Source: RBG-16-66-20 sp052386675 (GTDB lineage Bacteria; Pseudomonadota; Gammaproteobacteria; Burkholderiales; SG8-39). From it: a stretch of DNA of 64,000 nt. The stretch lies in NCBI GenBank assembly GCA_052386675.1, contig JBQTJX010000001.1, forward strand, positions 1 to 64,000. Reading direction: 5' to 3'. The first letter of the stretch is position 1. Each line of letters begins with the position of its first letter. Of the stretch, positions 56,504-64,000 are shown one piece after another. A program made the position numbers and the translations under genes. Under the pieces are notes generated by a model. It made no database searches, was not told where the DNA came from, and worked only from the letters and a program-made list of their open reading frames with translations.

Positions 56504-57404
56504 GCCATCCTCCTTCAGGTCTGCCAAGATTAACGCGGTCGCGCTGCTGCTGGCACTCCTGGCGGCGCCCGCGGCAGCGCAGGCGCCCTGGACGGTCACC
56601 CAGTACCCGCAGGACAAGTCCAAGTGGTGGTGGGACGACGCCTGGTGGTCGCGTGGCGCTCTGCCGGGCGCCGCAAACCACGAGCTTGCCACGCGCGCGG
56701 CGACGTTCCGCAGCGGCGATGTCGAGGTTCCGTTCGAGATCCATGCTCCCCGCGGCGCAGGCAGCTTCCCGGTCGTGGTCTTCCTGCACGGGCGCCGCGG
56801 AATCGACCCGATCACGCGCCTGGTTCCGCTGCGCCTGGCGGCGCGCGGCTTCACCGTCGTTGCGCCGGACCTCTACAGCGGCCGCTATATCGATCCGTTC
56901 CCGATCCGGCACGACCCCGCGCTCGAGGTCGATGCCGCGCGCGCGATCGATTTCGCGCTGGCGCTGCCCGAGGCGCGCGGTCAGGCGAAAGCCTGCGTCG
57001 TCTCGCACACCCGCGGCGGCTATTACGCCCTCAAGGCGCTGGTCACCGGCGGGCGCCAGTCGAAGGCGGCGTGCTATGTCTCCTACTACCCGCACTGGCA
57101 GCATCCCGAGGCGCCCGAGCCGATGCAGGTCTACCAGTTCGCCCCCGAGATCGAGGCGCTGGAGGTGCCGGTGCTGGTGTTCCTTGGCGAACACGAGCAG
57201 TACCAGCGCGCGCGCCCCATCCTGGCCGGCATCGAGGCGCTGCAGAAGAGGAAGCGCGACGCGCGCGTGATCGTCTATCCGGGGGTCGGGCGCGGCTTCG
57301 ACTTCCGGCCGCCCGAGGTGCGCGGCTTCGCCGACGACCTCGCGGCGCAGGACGCCATGCGGCGCAGCGCGGACTTCATCCGCGCGCATGCCGTCGGGAA
57401 GTGA
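56502..57404 (+). CDS. Secreted dienelactone-hydrolase-like protein
   Basis: A 300-residue alpha/beta-hydrolase-fold protein with a signal peptide (INAVALLLALLAAPAAAQA). The strand VVVFLHGRRGID and the elbow ACVVSHTRGGYYA are visible; the nucleophile position is Thr in place of Ser or Cys. Late motifs are VLVFLGEHEQY and VYPGVGRGFDFR with no clear catalytic His. Activity is therefore uncertain. It diverges from DUF302. Confidence 0.75.
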   Translation: MPSSFRSAKINAVALLLALLAAPAAAQAPWTVTQYPQDKSKWWWDDAWWSRGALPGAANHELATRAATFRSGDVEVPFEIHAPRGAGSFPVVVFLHGRRGIDPITRLVPLRLAARGFTVVAPDLYSGRYIDPFPIRHDPALEVDAARAIDFALALPEARGQAKACVVSHTRGGYYALKALVTGGRQSKAACYVSYYPHWQHPEAPEPMQVYQFAPEIEALEVPVLVFLGEHEQYQRARPILAGIEALQKRKRDARVIVYPGVGRGFDFRPPEVRGFADDLAAQDAMRRSADFIRAHAVGK

Positions 57405-57405
57405 A

Positions 57406-58290
57406 TCAGGCGATCGACTGGTAGTACAGGTTCTGCGGGTGCTTCGCCTCGGCGAAGAAGTACCAGCGCTCGGCGAGCAGCCCCGCGTACTGCAGCGCGA
57501 ACGCGGCGCCGAGCAGCGGCGCTGATTGCATCCCGGCCAGCAGCAGGACTGCGGGGCCCGGGAACACCAGCGCCAGCAGCGTCCAGCGCGCCGCGCGCAC
57601 GACCTCCCGCGGCCGGCCATGGAAGAACTCGCGCGTGTTGAACGAGCCGCCCATCGCGCCCTGTGCGATCTGCCTGATCTTCGGATGCTTGATGCCGATG
57701 GCGGTGGCGAGGGTGGACCTCGGTCGCAGGCGCGCGTTGCGCAGCAACGAGGCCAGGCGGCCCAGGTAGGCGAGCAGGCCGACGGCGAGCGCGCCCACGG
57801 CAAAGGGCCGCGCCAGCGCGGGCTCCAGCCACGCGGCGAGCGCGGCCGCCGCCGTGAGCCCGGAGGCGCAGCCAAGCAGCGTGAAATTGACGACCGTGAG
57901 CGGCGTGCGCCATTCCTGCAGGAACGGCAGGCAGGCATAGATCATTCCGGTGCACACGAACAGCGCGACGCAGGCGACGGCGCCCAGCGCGCCGAGGGCG
58001 ATGCCCGGCATGAAGCCATGGGCAAGGACGAGAGCCATGAACGCGGGCAGCACGATCACCTCGCGCGACAACCAGGACGTGCGCCACATCGTTGCCGTGC
58101 GCCACGCGCGCTCCGGATGGCCCAGGTGAAAGAAGGACGCGAGCAGCCCGGTCGCCAGCAGGACCAGCGCGCAGGCGGTGCCCGCCAGCAGCAGTCGCCC
58201 CTGCGCCTGCCCGGCGACCAACGCCAGGAACAGGCCCTGCCCTGCCCCGGCGAGCGTGGTGAAGAAGACGACCGACCAGGCCGGGTTCAT
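57406..58290 (-). CDS. soeC: SoeC, membrane subunit of cytoplasmic sulfite dehydrogenase
   Basis: A 294-residue DmsC/NrfD-type membrane anchor with eight or more helices. Conserved spots are ASFFHLGHPERAW near helix 2 and SREVIVLPAFMALVL after. It passes electrons from the Mo/Fe-S subunits to quinone. It follows soeB by 13 bases on the minus strand and completes a SoeABC set. DmsC-like anchors also serve other oxidoreductases; sulfite specificity comes from SoeA and context. Confidence 0.87.
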   Translation of the reverse strand: MNPAWSVVFFTTLAGAGQGLFLALVAGQAQGRLLLAGTACALVLLATGLLASFFHLGHPERAWRTATMWRTSWLSREVIVLPAFMALVLAHGFMPGIALGALGAVACVALFVCTGMIYACLPFLQEWRTPLTVVNFTLLGCASGLTAAAALAAWLEPALARPFAVGALAVGLLAYLGRLASLLRNARLRPRSTLATAIGIKHPKIRQIAQGAMGGSFNTREFFHGRPREVVRAARWTLLALVFPGPAVLLLAGMQSAPLLGAAFALQYAGLLAERWYFFAEAKHPQNLYYQSIA

Positions 58291-58303
58291 GGGAGGTTCG
58301 GGG

Positions 58304-59041
58304 CTACCAGCTGGTCACGTCGTCGAGCGCCGGCTCGCCGCTCGCGGGCCGCGGCAGCAGGCCGTCCACCTTGAGCGGGTTGTCGTGCCGCTCGAGTTCG
58401 TCCGGATGCAGGTGCTTCTCCGTCTTCCGGCGCGGCAGGTAGTGATTGGCCGGCTGCGTGCCCCATTCGGGCATCAGCGCGTAGCCGCCCTGCTCGCGGA
58501 TGGCGCGCGAGGCGTCCGACTCCGGGTCATGGATGTCGCCAAAGAGGCGCGCGCTCGTCGGGCAGGCGAGCACGCACGCGGGCTTCCTTTCCGCCTCGGG
58601 CAGATTCGCGTCATATATGCGGTCGACGCACAAGGTGCACTTCTTCATCACCTTCTGCGATTCGTCGATCTCCCGCGCGCCGTAGGGACAGGCCCAGGAG
58701 CAGTACTTGCAGCCGATGCACTTGTCGTAGTCCACCAGCACGATGCCGTCCTCGGCACGCTTGTAGGAGGCGCCGGTCGGGCACACCGGCACGCAGGGCG
58801 GGTCCTCGCAGTGCAGGCAGGACTTCGGAAAGTGCACGGTCTCGGTCTTCGGGAACTCGCCCACCTCGAAGGTCTGGACGCGGTTGAAGAACGTGCCCGA
58901 GGGATCGGCGCCATAAGGATTCTGGTCGGTGAGCGGACCGGCCTCGCCGGCGTTGTTCCACCCCTTGCAGCTCGTCACGCAGGCGTGGCAGCCGACGCAG
59001 ACGTTGAGATCGATCACCAGCGCGAGTTGTTTGGCGGTCAT
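58304..59041 (-). CDS. soeB: SoeB, iron-sulfur subunit of sulfite dehydrogenase
   Basis: A 245-residue DmsB-like protein with four [4Fe-4S] cysteine clusters: CVGCHACVTSC, CLHCEDPPCVPVC, CIGCKYCSWAC and CTLCVDRI with CVLAC. There is no signal peptide, so it stays in the cytoplasm with SoeA. It lies 10 bases after soeA. Confidence 0.92.
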   Translation of the reverse strand: MTAKQLALVIDLNVCVGCHACVTSCKGWNNAGEAGPLTDQNPYGADPSGTFFNRVQTFEVGEFPKTETVHFPKSCLHCEDPPCVPVCPTGASYKRAEDGIVLVDYDKCIGCKYCSWACPYGAREIDESQKVMKKCTLCVDRIYDANLPEAERKPACVLACPTSARLFGDIHDPESDASRAIREQGGYALMPEWGTQPANHYLPRRKTEKHLHPDELERHDNPLKVDGLLPRPASGEPALDDVTSW

Positions 59042-59051
59042 GTGGCGGCAG

Positions 59052-61841
59052 TCATGCGGGCGAGATCCTCACTTTGACGTCATACCAGCCGGCCTGGCCG
59101 GTGACCGGGTCGGAATTGGAAATCCCGCCCGGCAGCGTGTCCGAGATGAGCGAATTGAGGATGAAGCCGCGCGTGAACTCGTTGGCGTCGGGCGCCAGCG
59201 CCCAGGCGCCCGGGGACTTGCCGATGGCGTTCCAGGTCCACACAGTGCCCGGCTCGACGGCCTCGCTGTAGCGGCTCATGCAGCGCACGCTGCCCCATTG
59301 CGACGCGACCGTCATCCAGGCGCCATCGCCAATGCCGCTGGCCGCGGCGGTGCGCGGGTTGACGAACAGGTAGTTGTGCGCGTGAATCTGGCGCAGCCAC
59401 GCGTTCTGCGAGTCCCAGGAGTGGTACATCGCCATCGGCCGCTGCGTGATCGCGGCGAGCGGGTATCGTCCGGCGTCGGTGACCTGCGTCTCGAGCGGCG
59501 CATAGTAGAACGGCAGCGGATCGAAGTAGGTTTCCACCCGCCCGGCGAGCGCGGCCGGCGGGCGGCGGCCGGGCCACTTGCCCTGCGCCGCGAGGCGGAA
59601 GCGCTGCAGCACCTCGGAATACAGGTGCACCAGGATCGGGTCGCCCCAGCGCCGCAGGCGCGCCCGCTGCGCCCACTCCATGTAGCCGCGGTTCCAGTTG
59701 CGCATGTAGCGGTAGGACGGGTCCAGTTCGACCTTGAAGACGCAATTGTTTTCCGCGTAGCGCTGCCACTGGTCAGGATTGGGCTCGCCGCGCAGCGACT
59801 TGCTGCCGTCCGTTCCGCGCCAGCCCGCGAGGAATCCGATGCCGGATCCCGGTTCGGTCTCGTGGCGGACGATGAAGTCCGGATAGTCGCGGTATTTGCG
59901 CGAGCCGTCCGGATGGGCGAAGGCCGGCAGCTTCAATCGGCTACCCAGTTCGATCAGCACTTCCTGGAATGGCCGGCACTCGCCGCTGGGCGGCACCACC
60001 GGCACGCGCACCGAGTCCATCGGGCCGTCGAACTCCGAGATCGGCCGGTCCAGGATGGACATCACGTCGTGGCGCTCCAGATACGTGGTGTCGGGCAGGA
60101 CCAGGTCGGCGAAGGCCGTCATTTCCGACTGGAAGGCATCGCAGACGACAATGAACGGGATCTTGTATTCGCCGCGGGTTTCCCCTTCCTGGACGCGGTC
60201 GTTCAGCATGCGCCGCACCTCGCCGGTGTTCATGGTCGAGTTCCACGCCATGTTCGCCATGAAGATCAGGAGCGTGTCCAGGCGGTAGGGATCGCCCCGC
60301 CAGGCGTTGGTGATGACGTTGTGCATCAGGCCATGCACGGAAAGCGGGTACTCCCACGAGAACCCCTTGTCGATGCGCACCGGCCCGCCCTCGGCGTCCA
60401 CGAACAGGTCCTCGGGCGAACCGGGCCAGCCCAGCGCCAGCCCGGCCAGCGGCGTGTCCGGCTGCACGCCCTCGGGGCCGGTCGGCGTTTTGGCGGAGGG
60501 CGGGATTGCGCGCGGGAACGGCGCCTTGTGGCGGAACCCGCCGGGCCGGTCGATGGTGCCCAGCAGGCTCATCAGGATGGCGAGCGTGCGTACGGTGTGG
60601 AAACCGTTTGAATGCGCCGCCAGTCCGCGCATGGCGTGGAACGCGACCGGATTGCCGGTGACCGTCTGGTGCTCGGTTCCCCAGCAATCGGTCCACGCAA
60701 TCGGCAGTTCGATCTTCTCGTCGCGCGCGGTCACGCCCATCTCGTGCGCCAGGCGCCGGATGGTCGCGGCCGGGATGCCGGTGATGCCCTCGGCCCACTC
60801 CGGCGTGTGCGGCCGCACGCGATCGGCGAGGAGCTGGAACGCCGGCTGCACGCAGGTGCCGTCGGCAAGCGTGAAATCGCCGAACAGGGCCGGGTCAGCG
60901 CCCGGGGCATGGCTCACCACCGCACGGGCGCCGTGGCGGTCCCACCAGAGCTGGTTCTGCGGGTAGAGCGGATTGACCGGGTCGGCGTTGTCGTCGGTGG
61001 CCAGCAAGCCGTGGCGCGGCGAAGCGGGATCGGTGATCACCAACTGGCCGCCGTTGGTGTAGCGGGCGACGAAGTCCCGGTCGTAGAGCCCCTGCTCGAT
61101 CATCTCGCGCACCAGCGCCAGCAGCAGCGCGCCATCCGTGCCGGGGCGGATCGGCACCCACTCGTCGGCGATCGCCGAATAGCCGGTGCGCACCGGGTTG
61201 ACCGAGACGAACCGCCCGCCGTCGCGCTTGAACTTCGAGATCGCGATCTTGAGCGGATTCGAATGGTGGTCCTCGGCGGTGCCGAACATGACGAACAGCT
61301 TGGCGCGCTCCAGGTCCGGCCCGCCGAACTCCCAGAACGAGCCGCCGATGGTGTAGATCATGCCCGCGGCCATGTTGACCGAGCAGAAGCCGCCGTGCGC
61401 GGCGTAGTTGGGTGTGCCGAACTGGCGCGCGAACAGTCCGGTCAAGGCCTGCATCTGGTCGCGGCCGGTGAAGAGGGCGAATCTCTTCGGGTCGGTGCGC
61501 CGGATCGCCGCCAGGCGCGACGCCAGCGTGTCATACGCCTCTTCCCAGGAAATCGGCTCGAATTCGCCAGCGCCGCGCTCTGCGCCGGCTTTCCTGCGCA
61601 GCGGCCGGCTCAGGCGCGCCGGCGAGACCTGCTTCATGATGCCGCTCGCGCCCTTGGCGCAGATGACGCCCTTGTTGAGCGGGTGGCCCGGATTGCCCTC
61701 GATGTACTTCACCGAGGTGCGCCCCTGGTCCGTGTCGACGTGCACGCGGATGCCGCAGCGGCAGGCGCACATGTAACAGGTCGTCGTCTTGACTTCGGTC
61801 GCCAACGAAGCGCTCCGGGCCGTGGCAGGGGAACCGTTCAT
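59052..61841 (-). CDS. soeA: SoeA, molybdopterin sulfite dehydrogenase catalytic subunit
   Basis: A 929-residue molybdopterin oxidoreductase of the DMSO-reductase family. The N-terminal [4Fe-4S] motif is CYMCACRCG with the fourth Cys in GVICAKG; Mo-cofactor blocks include SWEEAYDTLASRL, GTAEDHHSNPLK and VSVNPVRTGY. No Tat signal is seen, which fits the cytoplasmic SoeA group. The start was placed at ATG 61841, just before NGSPATARSASL, because it begins shortly before the cluster. It oxidises sulfite to sulfate and gives electrons to SoeB/SoeC. Confidence 0.9.
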   Translation of the reverse strand: MNGSPATARSASLATEVKTTTCYMCACRCGIRVHVDTDQGRTSVKYIEGNPGHPLNKGVICAKGASGIMKQVSPARLSRPLRRKAGAERGAGEFEPISWEEAYDTLASRLAAIRRTDPKRFALFTGRDQMQALTGLFARQFGTPNYAAHGGFCSVNMAAGMIYTIGGSFWEFGGPDLERAKLFVMFGTAEDHHSNPLKIAISKFKRDGGRFVSVNPVRTGYSAIADEWVPIRPGTDGALLLALVREMIEQGLYDRDFVARYTNGGQLVITDPASPRHGLLATDDNADPVNPLYPQNQLWWDRHGARAVVSHAPGADPALFGDFTLADGTCVQPAFQLLADRVRPHTPEWAEGITGIPAATIRRLAHEMGVTARDEKIELPIAWTDCWGTEHQTVTGNPVAFHAMRGLAAHSNGFHTVRTLAILMSLLGTIDRPGGFRHKAPFPRAIPPSAKTPTGPEGVQPDTPLAGLALGWPGSPEDLFVDAEGGPVRIDKGFSWEYPLSVHGLMHNVITNAWRGDPYRLDTLLIFMANMAWNSTMNTGEVRRMLNDRVQEGETRGEYKIPFIVVCDAFQSEMTAFADLVLPDTTYLERHDVMSILDRPISEFDGPMDSVRVPVVPPSGECRPFQEVLIELGSRLKLPAFAHPDGSRKYRDYPDFIVRHETEPGSGIGFLAGWRGTDGSKSLRGEPNPDQWQRYAENNCVFKVELDPSYRYMRNWNRGYMEWAQRARLRRWGDPILVHLYSEVLQRFRLAAQGKWPGRRPPAALAGRVETYFDPLPFYYAPLETQVTDAGRYPLAAITQRPMAMYHSWDSQNAWLRQIHAHNYLFVNPRTAAASGIGDGAWMTVASQWGSVRCMSRYSEAVEPGTVWTWNAIGKSPGAWALAPDANEFTRGFILNSLISDTLPGGISNSDPVTGQAGWYDVKVRISPA

Positions 61842-61937
61842 TCTGAGCCCGATCGTGCGACGCAGCAACGAGTGAAACTGATGCCTCCATAAGCGCGCGA
61901 CGGAGGTCCGACTCCGGTGCTCGGCTATGATGCGCGC

Positions 61938-62450
61938 GTGAAAATCTGCATCGTCTCGGACAGCCACGACCGCGCGGATGCGCTGGCGCTGGCGGTGGGC
62001 GAGGCGAAGGCGCGCGGCGCCGAAGCCGTGATCCACTGCGGCGACCTCATCGGCGCACAGACCGTAAAGCCGGCGCTCGCCCACGGCCTGCCGGTGCACC
62101 TCATCCACGGCAACAACATCGGCGACACCCAGGCGCTGCACTTCCAGATGGGCAAGAGCGGCGGGCTGCTGCGCTATCACGGCGCCGACGCGCGCCTGGA
62201 GCTGGGCGGCCGGCGCGTCTTCGCCGTGCACTACCCGGAGTACGGTCACGCGATGGCCTGCACCGGCGACTGGGACCTGGTGTGCTGCGGCCATTCGCAT
62301 GCCGCGGGCATGGACCAGGTCGCGAACGTGAAGGGCGGCCGCACCTGGCTGGTGAATCCGGGGACCGTGGCCGGGCTCGCCGCGCCCGCGACCTGGGTGA
62401 TGGGCGACCTTGGCGAGATGCGCTTCGAAGTTTTTTCTATGGCCGCATAG
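61938..62450 (+). CDS. YfcE/MJ0936-type metallophosphoesterase
   Basis: A 170-residue calcineurin-like phosphoesterase. Metal-binding motifs are CIVSDSHDR, HCGDLIG, HGNNIGD, and GHSHAAG late in the chain. The GTG at 61938 places MKICIVSDSH at the N-terminus as in the family. It lies between soeA (divergent) and aprM. Substrates of the family vary (phosphodiesters, c-di-AMP-like compounds); none is indicated. Confidence 0.88.
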   Translation: MKICIVSDSHDRADALALAVGEAKARGAEAVIHCGDLIGAQTVKPALAHGLPVHLIHGNNIGDTQALHFQMGKSGGLLRYHGADARLELGGRRVFAVHYPEYGHAMACTGDWDLVCCGHSHAAGMDQVANVKGGRTWLVNPGTVAGLAAPATWVMGDLGEMRFEVFSMAA

Positions 62451-62515
62451 CCGTTTTTTGCGCACCCCGGGCGGCGTAGCCTCCTACAATCGCGGCCACG
62501 AAGAGGGAATCCCCC

Positions 62516-63340
62516 ATGTTCACGAGCAATCCATTCTCCGTCCTGTCGACCGTGGTCCCGGCCGCCGTCCAGCAGGGCTACATCGTCCTGATGGTGGTCC
62601 TGGTCGCGGCCGGTACGCTGTTCGACATCCTGCACAAGGGCAGCGCGAAATACTTCTTCGAGAACATGCGCAACGCGAGGAAACGCGGCGCGAAGCCGGT
62701 CGATGGCGGCAAGGCGGTGTCGATCGCGGTGCAGACCATTGTCGTTGACGTGCTCGCTTCCGGAGAGTTCTGCAACGCCCGGCGGCGCATCGCGCACCTG
62801 CTCGGCATGTACGGCTTCGTGATCCATGTCCTCGCCACCGTCGTCCTGGTGTTCAATGCATCGGCGGGCGCGCTCTGGGCGCAGCTCTGGTGGCTCGGCG
62901 GCCTGATGGTCTGCCTTGGCGGCTACTGGTTCTGGTTCTTCATCCGGGTGGACGTCGCCGCCGAGGGCAACTCGCCGCTGCGCCTGGTGCGCGCGGACCT
63001 GTTCGTCCTGTCGCTGCTGGCGAGCGTGACCCTCGGCCTCGCGTGGGCCTGGCTGCAGGCGCGCGGCACGCCGGCCGCGATCGTGCTGTTCGGGCTCTAC
63101 GTCATCGCCACCACCGTGCTGTTCGGCTCAGTGCCCTGGTCCAAGTTCGCGCACATGTTCTTCAAGCCGGCGGCGGCCTTCGAAAAGCGCCTGTCCGAGG
63201 CCGACGGCACGCACGCGAACCTGCCGACGCTCTCCCGCGACGACCCCGCGCAACAGGAGCGGCACTCGATGGAACTGCTGAAAAATGCCCCGATGGACAT
63301 GGGGCTCGGCATCAAGCGCGAAGCACCGCGCCACTACTGA
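62516..63340 (+). CDS. aprM: AprM, membrane anchor of APS reductase
   Basis: A 274-residue membrane protein with about six helices: one near the N-terminus (IVLMVVLVAAGTLFDIL), then MYGFVIHVLATVVLVF, WLGGLMVCLGGYWFWFFI and others. The segment GSVPWSKFAHMFFKPAAAF and the C-terminal cytoplasmic tail are typical for AprM. Its place directly before aprB and aprA, with a GAGGG site, supports the aprMBA organisation of betaproteobacterial sulfur oxidisers. It links AprBA to the quinone pool. Confidence 0.9.
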   Translation: MFTSNPFSVLSTVVPAAVQQGYIVLMVVLVAAGTLFDILHKGSAKYFFENMRNARKRGAKPVDGGKAVSIAVQTIVVDVLASGEFCNARRRIAHLLGMYGFVIHVLATVVLVFNASAGALWAQLWWLGGLMVCLGGYWFWFFIRVDVAAEGNSPLRLVRADLFVLSLLASVTLGLAWAWLQARGTPAAIVLFGLYVIATTVLFGSVPWSKFAHMFFKPAAAFEKRLSEADGTHANLPTLSRDDPAQQERHSMELLKNAPMDMGLGIKREAPRHY

Positions 63341-63363
63341 GAACAGGACACGGAACCAGCCTC

Positions 63364-63843
63364 ATGCCTACCTTTGTCTACATGACGAGGTGCGACGGAT
63401 GCGGACATTGCGTCGACATCTGCCCCTCGGACATCATGCACATCGACCCCACCTACCGGCGCGCCTACAACATCGAGCCGAACATGTGCTGGGAGTGCTA
63501 CTCCTGCGTGAAGGCCTGCCCGCAGCATGCGATCGACGTGCGCGGCTACGCCGACTTCGCCCCGCTGGGCCACAGCGTGCGCGTGCACCGCGACGAGCAG
63601 AAGGGCACGATCGCCTGGAAGATCAAGTTCCGCAACGGCAAGGAGAAGAATTTCCTGTCGCCCATCACCACCAAGCCCTGGGGCCAGGCGATCCCGAAGC
63701 TCGCGGAGGTGCCGGCGCCCACGAAGGACATGCGCGAGGGCGAGTTGCTGTACAACGAGCCGAAATGGATCCGGATGGATGAGGGCGGCCTGCGCACGCT
63801 CAAGGATGCCGGCCTCACGCTGAAGAAGGGCGTCCAGTACTGA
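63364..63843 (+). CDS. aprB: Adenylylsulfate reductase beta subunit
   Basis: A 159-residue iron-sulfur subunit. Two [4Fe-4S] motifs, CDGCGHCVDIC and CWECYSCVKAC, are in the first 60 residues; the C-terminal tail (WIRMDEGGLRTLKDAGL) wraps AprA in known structures. It carries electrons between AprA and AprM. In sulfur oxidisers the enzyme runs from sulfite and AMP to APS. It overlaps no gene; aprA starts one base after its stop. Confidence 0.96.
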   Translation: MPTFVYMTRCDGCGHCVDICPSDIMHIDPTYRRAYNIEPNMCWECYSCVKACPQHAIDVRGYADFAPLGHSVRVHRDEQKGTIAWKIKFRNGKEKNFLSPITTKPWGQAIPKLAEVPAPTKDMREGELLYNEPKWIRMDEGGLRTLKDAGLTLKKGVQY

Positions 63844-63844
63844 C

Positions 63845-64000
63845 ATGGCCATCGACACCATCATCGAAGAGGGCATCGACATCCTGGTCGTCGGCGCGGG
63901 CCTGGGCGGCACCGGCGCCGCGTGGGAAGCGCGTTTCTGGGGGCAGGACAAGAAGATCGTCATCGCGGAGAAGGCGAACATCGACCGCTCCGGGGCGGTC
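63845..64000 (+). CDS. aprA: Adenylylsulfate reductase alpha subunit, 3' truncated by window
   Basis: The first 52 codons of the AprA flavoprotein are present. The FAD motif DILVVGAGLGGTGAAWEA and the following VIAEKANIDRSGAV match AprA. The gene continues past the window end. It forms the catalytic heterodimer with AprB. Confidence 0.95.
   Translation, partial: MAIDTIIEEGIDILVVGAGLGGTGAAWEARFWGQDKKIVIAEKANIDRSGAV

Noticed and set aside
57406..61841. DMSO, tetrathionate or polysulfide reductase for the molybdoprotein operon
   Set aside because: No Tat signal on the catalytic subunit and the setting beside aprMBA and shdr favours cytoplasmic sulfite dehydrogenase, though a phylogeny would be decisive.

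Overview
The window is G+C-rich, gene-dense DNA from a sulfur-oxidising proteobacterium, most likely a betaproteobacterium. That placement rests on gene-order blocks familiar from Betaproteobacteria: thiS-thiG-trmB; hemW-rdgB-rph with a Ser/Thr phosphatase and kinase; yicC-gmk-rpoZ-spoT; and yebC-ruvCAB-ybgC-tolQRAB-pal-cpoB-queC next to tRNA-Lys. No gap between genes exceeds 300 bases; the longest is about 183 bases, at 1781-1963.

Region 1 (1-30.5 kb) is mostly housekeeping. It holds the end of a peptide ABC transporter, an AsmA-like protein with a 5'-nucleotidase, a PAS-GGDEF diguanylate cyclase, tRNA-Gly(CCC), thiazole synthesis, tRNA modification (TrmB, QueC), heme chaperone HemW, nucleotide house-cleaning, RNase PH, a kinase/phosphatase pair, the guanylate kinase/omega/(p)ppGpp cluster, an oxidoreductase diverging from kynureninase, tRNA-Lys(TTT), the Tol-Pal envelope system, Holliday-junction processing, a HerA-like ATPase and an SDR protein.

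Region 2 (30.5-39.4 kb) is a transition zone. A Crp/Fnr regulator diverges from a YgaP-type membrane protein, thioredoxin and an RND efflux pair. Directly behind them is a long gene that joins a lipoate-protein ligase (sLpl(AB) type) to an alpha/beta-hydrolase. It converges on a YeeE/YedE (SoxT/TsuA-like) sulfur-compound transporter.

Region 3 (39.4-56.1 kb) is a sulfur-oxidising heterodisulfide-reductase-like (sHdr) locus. One minus-strand operon carries dsrE3-shdrC1-B1-A-hyp-C2-B2-orf125-lbpA-shdrR. A second carries csoR-like repressor-tusA-radical SAM-lipT-radical SAM-gat, the special lipoate-assembly genes needed to lipoylate LbpA. A DsrE3-type sulfurtransferase and a FadL-type outer-membrane channel diverge from the CsoR-like gene. 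In this scheme TusA and DsrE3 carry sulfane sulfur to sHdr, and LbpA shuttles the intermediate on its lipoyl arm while sulfite is released.

Region 4 (56-64 kb) handles that sulfite. soeABC encodes a membrane-bound cytoplasmic sulfite dehydrogenase, and aprMBA (aprA cut by the window end) encodes the APS-reductase route. The strongest leads are the ligase-hydrolase fusion, an amidotransferase-like protein without its catalytic cysteine, an unknown small Cys protein in the sHdr operon, and several clear operator-like sequences at the regulated promoters.
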